From Pythium myriotylum (taxonomy: Eukaryota > Oomycota > Peronosporomycetes > Pythiales > Pythiaceae): a DNA stretch of 64,000 nt. The notes under the pieces are model-generated. The model was not told the DNA's origin and ran no database searches. It saw only the letters and a program-made list of their open reading frames with translations. The stretch is taken from the NCBI GenBank assembly GCA_023091665.1, contig JALJCQ010000009.1, forward strand, positions 2,046,001 to 2,110,000. The letters run 5' to 3'. The position numbers and the translations under genes are program-made. This document shows, in pieces, positions 50,114 through 59,364 of this stretch (within the stretch, counting starts at the first letter, position 1; each line of letters starts with the position of its first letter).

Positions 50114-50146
50114 ATTGGCCATCCGAGAACCCTCTTTTGGACCAAT
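50114..50146. promoter_or_regulatory. Pair of opposed CCAAT boxes in a divergent promoter
   Basis: ATTGG at 50114-50118 and CCAAT at 50142-50146 lie 24 nt apart in opposite orientation, between the IQ-motif gene (minus) and CTNNBL1 (plus). CCAAT boxes are NF-Y sites in most eukaryotes. The opposed pair may serve both directions; binding is inferred. Confidence 0.4.
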
Positions 50147-50261
50147 GACCACGAAAACCTTCTATCCTTCAAAACATGATGTATCGTCATATGCGATATT
50201 GTAATACACGTGAATCTCGTGCTAATGCATAGAGACCCTCTCACGACAACCGACATCGGCC

Positions 50262-52058
50262 ATGGACGACCACTTCGAGCGTGTGCTCTCGGCGCCGCCG
50301 CCGACGGCCAAGCGCAGCGCCGACGACCACGCAGATGCGTCTGCGCGCAGCAAAAGACGCAGAGACGCTGAGCCCGGACTCTCGCGCGAGAAGATCGCGC
50401 AGCTGCTCGCCCAGGGCGACGCGAATGAGGTCGAAGACCTGGATGCGCGCGCACTCAAAGCCATGGGCCACGCGCTCGACAAAGCCATCCGCAAGAACGC
50501 GATGATGCGCAGCAAGCACAGCGACGACCCATCCAAGTTCATGGAGTCGGAGGTGCAGCTGGACGAAGAATTGACCAAGTGGAAGGCTGTTGCCGCGCAG
50601 CCGATGCTCTACGAGCACCTCGTCGAGTTCAACATCGTGGCCCTGCTTCTCGGACTCTTCAGCCACGAGAATCTGGATGTGCGACTCGATGTCATCAATC
50701 TCTTGGCGGACCTGACAGATCTTGATGAAGATCCCACCGCCCTGGCACCGACGAAGGCACTCGTCCAGCACTTGGTAGCTCATGACTTCTTGCCGTTGCT
50801 GGTGAGAACTCTGGATGACCTGGACCGTGACGTTCAGGAGCGTAGCACCAAGAAAGATGCAAACGTCGATAGGGATGCAAACGACGACGAGGTCGAGCCA
50901 AGCGACACTGGTATTTATCACGCCCTCCAGATTGTGGAGAACATGGTTGATGTAGATCCCGAAGTGGCGAAAATGCTGGGCAAGTCCACCCAGATCTTCT
51001 CGGTACTGCTCCGGATGGTGGCACACAAGCGCGAGTTCTCCACAAACAAACTCTACTCCAGTGAGATTTTGTCGATTCTCGTCCAGGCTGACAATGTAAA
51101 CCGTGAACGATTTCTACAGCAGTCCGGAGGCGATGGCCATCTTGATCGCCTCCTCCACGCTCTCGCTCCGTACCGGAAGCGCGACCCCCGAGGTGAAGAA
51201 GAGGAAGAGCTAGTCGAGAACTTGGTGAACACATTGTGCACACTTCTTTTCGAGCAAATTGGCCAAGACCAGTTTCGGAGGCTCGAAGGCCTTGAGCTAA
51301 TGCTACGCTTCATGAAAGACCGCAAGCTGTATGTATTTACAGGTGCTCTCCGGGTACTGGACCATGCTTTGATGAATAGCCGTCGTAACTGCGAGCACTT
51401 CATCGAAATCGGCGGGTTAAAGGCTTTATTTCCGTTGTTCATGGGGAAGAGAGCCGCCAAGAAGAAGGAAATGCGCACAAAAGAAGTCGAAAGCGTGACC
51501 AGTTTGATTGCTTCCTTGTGTTTGCTTGTGCCTAAAGACGCCAAAAATGATGGGTTTGCGCGCCTTCACGCCAAGTTTGTCGAGAACGACTTCGAAAAGC
51601 TTGACCGAGCTGTTGACTTGTTTGCAAAGTATTATGAACGGGTTCGTGCTGCCGATTTACGCGCAACGAGGAATCAAGACGACGAGGACGAATTAGTCGA
51701 CGAAGACGAGCATCTAGTGCGTCTGCTAGACGCTGGTCTCTTCGTTCTGCAGCGTGTTGCGTTAGTTACCGCACATATGTGCCAGTTCTCACGGAAGAAT
51801 CGTGCCTACGTGATGATCAAGTTCCACGAGCGTAACCTCGATGTGGAAAGCCTCGCTTTAATCCTACGCGAGCAGCTAGAATCGCTCGGCGCCGATGGTG
51901 CTACTGCCACGAATGACGAGGAGGCTAAACCGAAAGATGCTGTCCTCTCTAGTCACATACGTGAGCTACTCGAGGTGTTTGATGGTGACGACGATTCTCT
52001 TCGTGACGAGGACCATCAGGCAACCTCTGTGAGTGTAGAGAACACAGATGCACAATAA
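50262..52058 (+). CDS. CTNNBL1: Beta-catenin-like protein 1 (CTNNBL1), Prp19-associated armadillo protein
   Basis: Armadillo-repeat protein of the spliceosomal Prp19/CDC5L complex, acting in the nucleus. 598 residues, single exon, starting MDDHFERVLSAPPPTAKR with a basic nuclear-import stretch (ARSKRRRD). Family words include LDEELTKWKAVAAQPMLYEH, LLGLFSHENLDVRLDVINLL, ADLTDLDE, GIYHALQIVENMVDVDP, KLYSSEILSILVQADNVNR, LRFMKDRKLYVFTGALRVLD and LFPLFMG, in the order of human CTNNBL1 (563 residues). The C-terminus is acidic and disordered. Convergent with the SAPS-like gene: the two stops are 60 nt apart. Confidence 0.95.
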   Translation: MDDHFERVLSAPPPTAKRSADDHADASARSKRRRDAEPGLSREKIAQLLAQGDANEVEDLDARALKAMGHALDKAIRKNAMMRSKHSDDPSKFMESEVQLDEELTKWKAVAAQPMLYEHLVEFNIVALLLGLFSHENLDVRLDVINLLADLTDLDEDPTALAPTKALVQHLVAHDFLPLLVRTLDDLDRDVQERSTKKDANVDRDANDDEVEPSDTGIYHALQIVENMVDVDPEVAKMLGKSTQIFSVLLRMVAHKREFSTNKLYSSEILSILVQADNVNRERFLQQSGGDGHLDRLLHALAPYRKRDPRGEEEEELVENLVNTLCTLLFEQIGQDQFRRLEGLELMLRFMKDRKLYVFTGALRVLDHALMNSRRNCEHFIEIGGLKALFPLFMGKRAAKKKEMRTKEVESVTSLIASLCLLVPKDAKNDGFARLHAKFVENDFEKLDRAVDLFAKYYERVRAADLRATRNQDDEDELVDEDEHLVRLLDAGLFVLQRVALVTAHMCQFSRKNRAYVMIKFHERNLDVESLALILREQLESLGADGATATNDEEAKPKDAVLSSHIRELLEVFDGDDDSLRDEDHQATSVSVENTDAQ

Positions 52059-52118
52059 AAGGTTTTGCTCGGATGAGATTCTTAACTTTGGTTGCAAAGC
52101 TCAGTATTTTCCTTGGAA

Positions 52119-54131
52119 CTAGGACGACGCTGTACTTACGGGGAAGGCTCCTGTAAACGATGCTGTTCTCGAAGCCGAAACTGTTCTGCCGTTCTCCGCA
52201 GTGGTACCAACGCGAAGCATTATCTTCTTTTCTTCCTCGTTATAGAGCGCTGACAACGGAGTTGGAATCTCATCAGGTAAGCTTGACAATCCAGCCATAT
52301 CTAACGGTTGGGCTTCATCCTCATCGCTCCGCGCAGATGGAGGGGTAGCAGCCTCGTGAGACGGTTTGATCATGATACCATCGCTTGGGTCGTAAAGTTC
52401 GTTCACGCCATCCATGAACGCCTGGATGTTGATGGGGCTAGACGGTGCTAGTTGGCCTTGCTGCTCTTCCCATTGCGTTTGCGTCGGTAAGAGAACTTGC
52501 GAGCGAAACGCTTGCCATCGCTGCATCATTCCTCGAGGAAATAGATGGGGGGAGTGGGCATGCGCATTTGTGACAGCCTGATCGAATGATATTGCAATGT
52601 CAACAAACGCTGGCGGTGGGTTGTTTTTTCGTCCATCGCACGGGGCAAGTCTACTGTTATCTGTATCATACGCATCCACCACAGATTCGAAGCATCCGCT
52701 CAGTAGCATGTGGAGCCGGAGTGGGTCGTTGGCCGCGCGGAATGCTGGCAGCTCCTTGCCAAACATAAAGGGTGAGTCTTCGAGAGCAACGATAAAGAGG
52801 CGAGAAATGGCGCAATGAAGGATATTGGCCTGAGGGAACCGTGTGATAAGTTCGAGGAGACCCTCCATTGTCTTGTACTTGATCAGTTCACGATCGACTG
52901 CCGCGCATGATACATTGAGAATAGGCAACATCAGGTAGATCATCTGGACGTGTGAGGTGCGATATCGATGCAATGGGGAAACTGTAAGGATGCGGAGAAA
53001 CTCTGGCAGTCGAACAATGAATCGTTTCCAGATCATTGGCAGATCAACGTGCGGGCTTAATTGAGTGTCGTCAACGGGCGGCTCACCAGATGCTTCGCTT
53101 TGGCGAGAAAATGCCGCTGCAAACGCAATCTTCGACACACACCCACATTGCGATTGCTGTAGTAACGAGTTAAGTACTTTGATAGCGTACGATTCGTTCG
53201 CCAATGGGGTAGGGAGAGCCTCTAGATCTCTCATCGTAGCATCGAGAAGCTGTGCAATATGCGTTTCGCTGCTGTTAAGCTCGCGGATGATATAATGTCC
53301 GAGAGTTGCGTGTCTCTTCTCGTGAATCAGATCAGTTAGTAAATCGCACGTGAAGATCATTCGAGCAAACTGAATGTGTGCCGGGTCAGCTTTAATACAG
53401 TCCAAAAACGTTTCAACGTGGTGAAAACTGCGACATTCGCGCTCTGGTGCAAGTTGGCACAAAAGCTGAGTTGTAAGCTCCCTCAGCGAACTGTACGTGT
53501 CTGGTATTTCGTTGCAGAGTCGCAACAAAACGTCACGAACGGGCTCGTAATGAATCAGCACCAACAAACATTGCATGAATCTAAGATCATACGTCGGCCC
53601 AAAAAACCCGATCAGGGTTTCAGGTGAGTACTGATCCATGAAGAGATTCAGAAATCCTGTGAGTGCCTCCAGATTCATGGCATCATGAGAGTAATACGTG
53701 ACGAGTCGTTCACAAATGGATCGATAGTACATATCATTTCCACCGGGTTGGGGTTGCAAAGCGAGAAGCGCGGAGATCAACTGCGATGAGAAGCCTGACG
53801 AGCACAGCACCCAGTGAGCTCGAAAGACGATGGCATACTCGTCGTAGGTTGGTTCAGCGGCCTCATGTCTCTCCTTTCGAGCTGGATCCGCTGGCGGCGC
53901 CTCTAGCATACAAAACACAAGCGCCACAACTGTCCACATACACGTCAGCGCTACTTTGTTGCTCCCCTGTGCGCCGAACGTACGGTTGTCGGGGCGCATG
54001 AGGAACTGAAGCATCGGAATATAGTTGTCGGACAACGGCGAGATCTCGCTGATGGTCTCGACTGCATCCTCGCTTTGCAGCGCCTCAACCACCGACGGCT
54101 GCGCGAGCAGCAGGAGGACGCGCTCCGTCAT
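52119..54131 (-). CDS. SAPS-domain protein, PP6/Sit4 phosphatase regulatory subunit-like
   Basis: Helical-repeat protein of 670 residues, single exon, ATG 54129-54131 (MTERVLLLLAQPSVVEAL). The pattern resembles SAPS proteins (PPP6R1-3, yeast Sap): LEALTGFLNLFMDQYSPETL and FMQCLLVLIHYEPVRDVLLR correspond to the FFSKV...FVDLLLQHI...MDLLLRL region; TSHVQMIYLMLPILNV to the LHVVKLLASAL region; LELITRFPQANILHCAISRL to the LDLFF.Y..NNFLH region; and MMQRWQAFRSQVLLPTQTQW to the QWEAFV..PLAETN region. These proteins target PP6 catalytic subunit. Similarity is by pattern only, so the call is moderate; other HEAT-like proteins are possible. The C-terminal 90 residues are acidic and disordered. Confidence 0.55.
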   Translation of the reverse strand: MTERVLLLLAQPSVVEALQSEDAVETISEISPLSDNYIPMLQFLMRPDNRTFGAQGSNKVALTCMWTVVALVFCMLEAPPADPARKERHEAAEPTYDEYAIVFRAHWVLCSSGFSSQLISALLALQPQPGGNDMYYRSICERLVTYYSHDAMNLEALTGFLNLFMDQYSPETLIGFFGPTYDLRFMQCLLVLIHYEPVRDVLLRLCNEIPDTYSSLRELTTQLLCQLAPERECRSFHHVETFLDCIKADPAHIQFARMIFTCDLLTDLIHEKRHATLGHYIIRELNSSETHIAQLLDATMRDLEALPTPLANESYAIKVLNSLLQQSQCGCVSKIAFAAAFSRQSEASGEPPVDDTQLSPHVDLPMIWKRFIVRLPEFLRILTVSPLHRYRTSHVQMIYLMLPILNVSCAAVDRELIKYKTMEGLLELITRFPQANILHCAISRLFIVALEDSPFMFGKELPAFRAANDPLRLHMLLSGCFESVVDAYDTDNSRLAPCDGRKNNPPPAFVDIAISFDQAVTNAHAHSPHLFPRGMMQRWQAFRSQVLLPTQTQWEEQQGQLAPSSPINIQAFMDGVNELYDPSDGIMIKPSHEAATPPSARSDEDEAQPLDMAGLSSLPDEIPTPLSALYNEEEKKIMLRVGTTAENGRTVSASRTASFTGAFPVSTASS

Positions 54132-54317
54132 ATCAGAAGGAGATCGTCTCGGGCTTTGCGCGATTGGCAGGCAGCTCCTAACTTAGCCGAGTGCACGAAG
54201 CAACGACATTGGGTCGTTGGGTTTCGTGAAGCCATTTATTCTGTCGTGTGTCAACCAGACTCACTCTTCAATTAGAAACGACTGTTCATTCGTGGAAAAC
54301 GATGTGAAAATTATTTG

Positions 54318-54322
54318 ATTGG
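54318..54322. promoter_or_regulatory. Inverted CCAAT box upstream of the deubiquitinase gene
   Basis: ATTGG, 58 nt upstream of the deubiquitinase ATG. A pyrimidine-rich TCATTCTCCC at about 54356-54365 resembles the oomycete initiator (TCA followed by NTYY). Both are consensus matches only. Confidence 0.35.
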
Positions 54323-54379
54323 CTCAAAGGACTCGACCGATTATGAGCTCTTCTCTCATTCTCCCCCTTCAGTGTGACC

Positions 54380-56266
54380 ATGGAGCCGAACGGGTCAACG
54401 GTGCTCGTGGCGCCACTCGCAATCCACGCGAATGGCAATGCAGCCCACAGAAGCCCCATGTCCAACGGCAAGCGCAAGGACCACGTCGACGGCGGTACGC
54501 TGGCGCTCCCTCGAAGCGGCTGCTCGCACCTCCCGAGCAGAGAAGACGTCGCGGGGCTGAGGGATCTGCTTCATGCAACCATTCGTCGAGCCCGACAGGA
54601 CACGAGCCACAGCACCGTGTCTCTGGACAATCGTCATGGCACCCAGAATGCGTCTTGGTGGGGCGAAAGAGTATGTTGCCTCATGTGCGACTTCACAGGA
54701 GTGCGCGAGGACTTGGATGACTCCACCAAATGCTTCATGACACACTCGTTCTTGGAGAACCACCACCTCGCTCTAATGCCGCGCAAGAAACAACTCTACT
54801 GCGCACGCTGTTTGGACTTCGTGCATCCCGACGAGCTACTCGCGTTAACACACCATTCGACGCCACACCACCGCCACCACTCTCATCGAGACGCTGTGGC
54901 AGTGGCATCACGCCATCAGCAGCTGACGCATCGACATCGAACTCCGTCATTACGTCGCCGGTTGATGCGCTCTTCAGCTCGCCGCGGGTTGGTGAATATG
55001 GGAAACACTTGCTACATGAATGCAGTGCTTCAGGCGCTTGCTCACAACCCACTCTTCCAACATGAGTATTTCATTGTCCGTGGCCACAACACGACAATTT
55101 GTGAGCAGCGAAGACGGCACGATGCAAGATGCGTTCAACCCCACGACCATCCAGGATCAGTGACTCAGATAGAACTTTGTATGGGATGCGAGATGGCGTC
55201 CCTCATGCAGACTCTCTTTCCAGCACCCAGGGCGACTCTCACAGCACGGCATTTAACCTCACCATTCGTTCCACAGTCGTTCATGGAGACGTTTTGGTCA
55301 GCAGCCCCAAGTTTCGTGGGCTCTCAGCAGCAGGACGCGCATGAGTTCCTCGTTGCGCTGCTCAACAGTATCCACTCGAGTACATGCTCTCGTAGTCCTT
55401 TCATCTCCAAGATCAGTTCAAAGCAAGATGATCCACTCCAGTCACCTAGATTCACTCCGTCAGGGCGCTCGTTGTGCGACTGTGTCGTTCATCAGAACTT
55501 CGCGGGGGTGTTTAACTCGGAAATCTCGTGCGTTTTTTGCGACACCGTGAGCAGCAAGTTCGACCCCTTTCTTGACATTACTCTTTCATTGGAAACGTCT
55601 GCTACAACTCCAAGGAAGTCATCGACCGCGGTGCCGAAGAATCCTCAGAACCCAGATCCTAACTATACGTTAACGTCATTGTTACGGCGATTTACCCTTG
55701 AGGAACGACTGAAAGGACAAGACATGGTGTATTGTCTACGCTGCTCGCGTTACGTGGATGCTATCAAGCGGCTTGTGCTCCACAAGCTTCCAAACCTGCT
55801 CGTATTCCACCTCGGACGCTTCGACTTCGCGAAGAATCGTAAGATCGTAGACCCAGTGTCGTTCCCGTTGCGGGGCCTCGACCTCCGCGAGTTTTGCAGC
55901 GAGCTGGACACTCCGATGGAAATATCTACCCCGGTTGCTAGCCGCAGTCGGAAGGATGCACTCACCACTGATGCTTCCTCTGGACGAAGCAGCCCGCTCA
56001 CGCCACCTCCGCCTACAGTCGCTCCGGACGCCGTGTACGATCTCGCCGCCGTCATCTCCCACCACGGCGACTCGGTCGAGGGGGGGCACTTTACGGCATT
56101 TGTTCACAGCTCCCAGGACTCCACTGATTCCGAGAGCATTTCCATTTCAAGCAATTGCAGCTGGCTGCACTTCGACGACTCGACGGTGCAACGCGTGGCA
56201 GCAGAGGAAGTCGAAGCGAGCCAGGCCTACTTGCTCTTTTACGTGCGCCGGCACTTGTTTGTGTAG
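54380..56266 (+). CDS. Ubiquitin-specific protease, USP22/Ubp8-like (SAGA deubiquitinase type)
   Basis: Cysteine protease of 628 residues, single exon, ATG 54380 (MEPNGSTVLVAPLAIHAN); the frame opens a little earlier with a GTG. A ZnF-UBP-like module lies near residues 100-155 (CCLMCDFTG, then FLENHHLALMPRKKQLYCAR). The USP core starts RRGLVNMGNTCYMNAVLQAL with catalytic Cys211, then QQQDAHEFLVALL, two CxxC pairs (SCVFCDTVSS, VYCLRCSRY), LPNLLVFHLGRFDF, and the His/Asp box VEGGHFTAFV and WLHFDDSTVQRV. ZnF plus USP with these words fits USP22/USP51/Ubp8, which remove ubiquitin from histone H2B in SAGA. His- and Arg-rich inserts are lineage-specific. Confidence 0.88.
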   Translation: MEPNGSTVLVAPLAIHANGNAAHRSPMSNGKRKDHVDGGTLALPRSGCSHLPSREDVAGLRDLLHATIRRARQDTSHSTVSLDNRHGTQNASWWGERVCCLMCDFTGVREDLDDSTKCFMTHSFLENHHLALMPRKKQLYCARCLDFVHPDELLALTHHSTPHHRHHSHRDAVAVASRHQQLTHRHRTPSLRRRLMRSSARRGLVNMGNTCYMNAVLQALAHNPLFQHEYFIVRGHNTTICEQRRRHDARCVQPHDHPGSVTQIELCMGCEMASLMQTLFPAPRATLTARHLTSPFVPQSFMETFWSAAPSFVGSQQQDAHEFLVALLNSIHSSTCSRSPFISKISSKQDDPLQSPRFTPSGRSLCDCVVHQNFAGVFNSEISCVFCDTVSSKFDPFLDITLSLETSATTPRKSSTAVPKNPQNPDPNYTLTSLLRRFTLEERLKGQDMVYCLRCSRYVDAIKRLVLHKLPNLLVFHLGRFDFAKNRKIVDPVSFPLRGLDLREFCSELDTPMEISTPVASRSRKDALTTDASSGRSSPLTPPPPTVAPDAVYDLAAVISHHGDSVEGGHFTAFVHSSQDSTDSESISISSNCSWLHFDDSTVQRVAAEEVEASQAYLLFYVRRHLFV

Positions 56267-56290
56267 CCATTATGATTTAGTAGGTTTCAG

Positions 56291-56295
56291 CCAAT
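56291..56295. promoter_or_regulatory. CCAAT box upstream of glycosyltransferase 1
   Basis: CCAAT, 70 nt upstream of the ATG of the first GT31-GT10 gene, within the 98-nt gap that follows the deubiquitinase stop. Position fits a proximal promoter element; binding is inferred. Confidence 0.4.
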
Positions 56296-56364
56296 CAGAT
56301 ATCCGGGATTGAGATCTTTCGAAATACTTCGACGGGCATAATCCGAAAAGAGAAAAAAACACGA

Positions 56365-58824
56365 ATGCTGCGACGCTGCATCTGGCTCGGCGTGTGGTGC
56401 CTCGGCGCATCGAAGCTGGCCGAGTGCACGAAGGATGACTTCAACTGTGTTGCTCCCGCGTCGGCTGGTGACGCGCCGATCCGGAACTGGGTCGACAGCT
56501 CGACGTTTCCTGCGCCCCCCGCTGATGACCATGTATCTCCGCTCGTGGAGCTGCTCATCGGCGTCAAGACGAGCGTCAAGAATGGTGCAACTTCTCGCCA
56601 GGCCATACGTGATACGTGGGGAAACAAAAGTGCTCTGCCTCCAGGCGTTCGCCTTGTGTTTCTAGGTTGTAGGCCTGATCTTGCAGAACTCAACGAGAGC
56701 GAAACCGCGTACTTGCTTGACTCAATTGCTGTTGAGCAACGTCACCATGATGATTTGCTCATTGATGAACTGGTTGGCTGTCGTGATGCGTACGATGATC
56801 TGGTCAATAAGGTCCTCGCGTTTTTCCAGTGGACCAGCCACCAGTATCGAAGCCAAAGCCCCAAGCGGTTCGTTATGGTCGCCGACGACGATGTGTACTT
56901 GCGGGCAGATGCGCTCGTGGCGTTGCTTCACAACCAAGAAATCTCATGTACTCGCTTCTATGGAGGACAGGTCTGGGCCACCCATTACCAACGATCGATT
57001 GCTCCCCGTCGGAGTTCTGTCCGCAGCCGCTACTATCTCTCTAGTGACCACTACCCGATGGACCAATTGCCGCCTTTTGCGAATGGCCCGCATTATATCG
57101 TTTCCACGGAAGTAGCCGCTTTTATTGGCCGTCATCGAGATATGTTCCGTGGTGTTGGCGGAGATCCGCGACATACACTGAGTGCTGGTACGTTGGACGA
57201 CGTCTCAGTTGCCCTATGGCTTATGGGCATGCAGATTCATCCACGCCATCTCCCACATTTCGGTAATCTTCGCGACACAATGTGTCGTAACGATTACATC
57301 TCCTACGCCGATCTTTCCACGACAGCATTGTACCAAATTCATCGAAACCTAGCCTCGAACAGAAGCCTTTGCAACAACTTTTCGTATGCAACATGGCTGA
57401 AGGAATCCTCACGTAGCAACGATGACGACGATAAAGAGGATAGTGCGAAACACGAAGCTCAATGGTCATCCCTCACATTCGGTTTGACCGTAATGAGAGC
57501 GACTCATAAGGATCGAATCGGTCTCTTTCTTGAGATAGGTTCCATCTATGCAGATTCGGAAGTGGTTGCGACAGTTGAGTACTACCCGTCCTCAGTGTCA
57601 TATTTCACCTTCTGCCCAGAGACTGCTCGACATGTGGCCGCAACTTTCGGGTTGGTAGTCCACGCAAAATTCTTTTGCGAAAATTTACAAGGTCTCCTGC
57701 TCGATCGAATCACCTCTTCACTCCAGAGGACACCAACCACTCATGCAATGCTGGCACTGCTCCTTCACAACGTCGGTACCAACGACGTTGCCCCTACACT
57801 GCGAGTGGCCGTGAGCCAGAAAGCCCTGTATGCGATAATTGTTCTGGAGAACCTGTTAACACAAGCGTACCCTGGAGCTGAGGTACACGTATTTGATGAA
57901 GCCTCGATGACAGTGCAAGATCATGGAATCCCAGATATTGTGATGTTCTCGACAGCTGACGAATCCAATCCGGATAGTGTAGCTCAGTATTACATCGACA
58001 AGTATGCCGCCTCGAGTCGACTCGTGCTACTCCATCCACACGAGTCGAAAGTCACCTCCATCGACCGCCGAGTTATTGCCATCGCTCAGTCCTACTCAAA
58101 GACGGTGGAAAAATGCCTATATATTCCATTGGCATCGACAACATTTGGGGCTTGTGCCGACTACACTCCGACCGATTTGTTACTCTCTTTTGCTCAACGC
58201 AAGGTGCACGATGCTGAGGTACTGTCCCCAGAGCCAGTTCGTCTAAGACAATTCTGCTTGGATCACTATGTGCCACGGGAATGCCACCAACCCCACCGTG
58301 AATACTTCTTCAGTCTTCTAAATGGCTTGGACCGCGTGGACACGATAAGCCCGTGCCCTAACCATCAGCTGAGGATGTCGCTACGCAATCGGACGAGGCA
58401 AACTCAGTGGGAAAACTACCTTGACTTGAAAACAGATATCTTCGCCCTGTACAAGTTCACAATCGCGTTCGAGGATGTAGTTAATGTGCCAGGATACATC
58501 AGTGACAAGATCGTGGCGGCTTTTCTGGCAGGCAGCATCCCAATCTACTATGGTCACTCGTCAACCGTTGCCCACCTGTTCAACTCCAAATCTTTCATCG
58601 ATTGCGGCTCTTTCTCGTCTTTGCGTGCTTGTGCAGCACACGTTCTTGATGTTCATGCGTCTCCTATTTTGTATGAGTCCATACGCCAGGAGCCCCCCAT
58701 CACAAACCTAACGGCTTTCTATGAAGTATTCTCGTGGCATCCGATAGTTCTCAACAAGCTCAACCATGCAGTTCGAAACTCTTCGCTGAGTGACAAACTT
58801 CGTTCACTACTCAACGGCTCTTAG
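56365..58824 (+). CDS. Bifunctional glycosyltransferase: GT31 galactosyltransferase-type plus GT10 fucosyltransferase-type, copy 1
   Basis: 819 residues, single exon, starting MLRRCIWLGVWCLGASKLAE, a likely signal peptide or anchor. The N-terminal half (about 60-330) is a beta-1,3-galactosyltransferase fold: SRQAIRDTWGNKS, VRLVFLGC, MVADDDVYLRAD (metal-binding DDD at about 174-176), NGPHYIVSTEVAAFI and LDDVSVALWL. The C-terminal half ends in the GT10 alpha-fucosyltransferase donor-binding region near 695-730: KFTIAFEDVVNVPGYISDKI followed by FLAGSIPIYYG. It probably acts in the ER/Golgi, adding two successive sugars to a glycan; acceptors are unknown. Both active-site signatures are intact. 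The paralogue at 59365 has the same architecture, so the fusion is not an artefact. Confidence 0.88.
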   Translation: MLRRCIWLGVWCLGASKLAECTKDDFNCVAPASAGDAPIRNWVDSSTFPAPPADDHVSPLVELLIGVKTSVKNGATSRQAIRDTWGNKSALPPGVRLVFLGCRPDLAELNESETAYLLDSIAVEQRHHDDLLIDELVGCRDAYDDLVNKVLAFFQWTSHQYRSQSPKRFVMVADDDVYLRADALVALLHNQEISCTRFYGGQVWATHYQRSIAPRRSSVRSRYYLSSDHYPMDQLPPFANGPHYIVSTEVAAFIGRHRDMFRGVGGDPRHTLSAGTLDDVSVALWLMGMQIHPRHLPHFGNLRDTMCRNDYISYADLSTTALYQIHRNLASNRSLCNNFSYATWLKESSRSNDDDDKEDSAKHEAQWSSLTFGLTVMRATHKDRIGLFLEIGSIYADSEVVATVEYYPSSVSYFTFCPETARHVAATFGLVVHAKFFCENLQGLLLDRITSSLQRTPTTHAMLALLLHNVGTNDVAPTLRVAVSQKALYAIIVLENLLTQAYPGAEVHVFDEASMTVQDHGIPDIVMFSTADESNPDSVAQYYIDKYAASSRLVLLHPHESKVTSIDRRVIAIAQSYSKTVEKCLYIPLASTTFGACADYTPTDLLLSFAQRKVHDAEVLSPEPVRLRQFCLDHYVPRECHQPHREYFFSLLNGLDRVDTISPCPNHQLRMSLRNRTRQTQWENYLDLKTDIFALYKFTIAFEDVVNVPGYISDKIVAAFLAGSIPIYYGHSSTVAHLFNSKSFIDCGSFSSLRACAAHVLDVHASPILYESIRQEPPITNLTAFYEVFSWHPIVLNKLNHAVRNSSLSDKLRSLLNGS

Positions 58825-59364
58825 GACTGAGAATGCGAAGGTTTAACATCAAAAGTTCGTTGTCACCAATGACTACATGAATCCTTTATCCGGTGGCCTG
58901 GACTTAAGCATTGCAACAAGCGAGACGATTTCGATGCCCTGACCTCTTGTGTTCGCCACCTGACCTCACAGACCATATCGCTAGCAACGTCTTCGCCTGT
59001 TATGTCGAGGTTTTTCAGCTCCATATGCATTCACGACCGATTCAGTTTCCTGCTCCAAATATACTCCCAGCAGTCTGTCGCTTCATAGTTCCAACAGCAG
59101 ACTCGCTATCCCGGGAACTTCATTGTCTCCAAATCGGTTCACGTGTACTAGGTACGAGCAGTTCGTGCGTGCCCTACGAGTCTTTTTTTTGTTTTGGCAT
59201 TGAACATCGGCGGATGACTTGATGGAGTCTGCGCCTTAAAAGGTAACAACGGAGTTTGGAACGCAGAAAAGTGGTGTGGTTCCATTAGTCTTCCTAAAAC
59301 GTTGAACACATCAATATTAATTTTGATTCTTCAGAAAGATTTGACCCTAGCCTTACTTCTCATA
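58825..59364. other. Intergenic between tandem glycosyltransferases
   Basis: 540 nt between copies 1 and 2. It should hold the copy 1 3' UTR and the copy 2 promoter. I found no remnant of another copy and no other gene. Confidence 0.5.
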
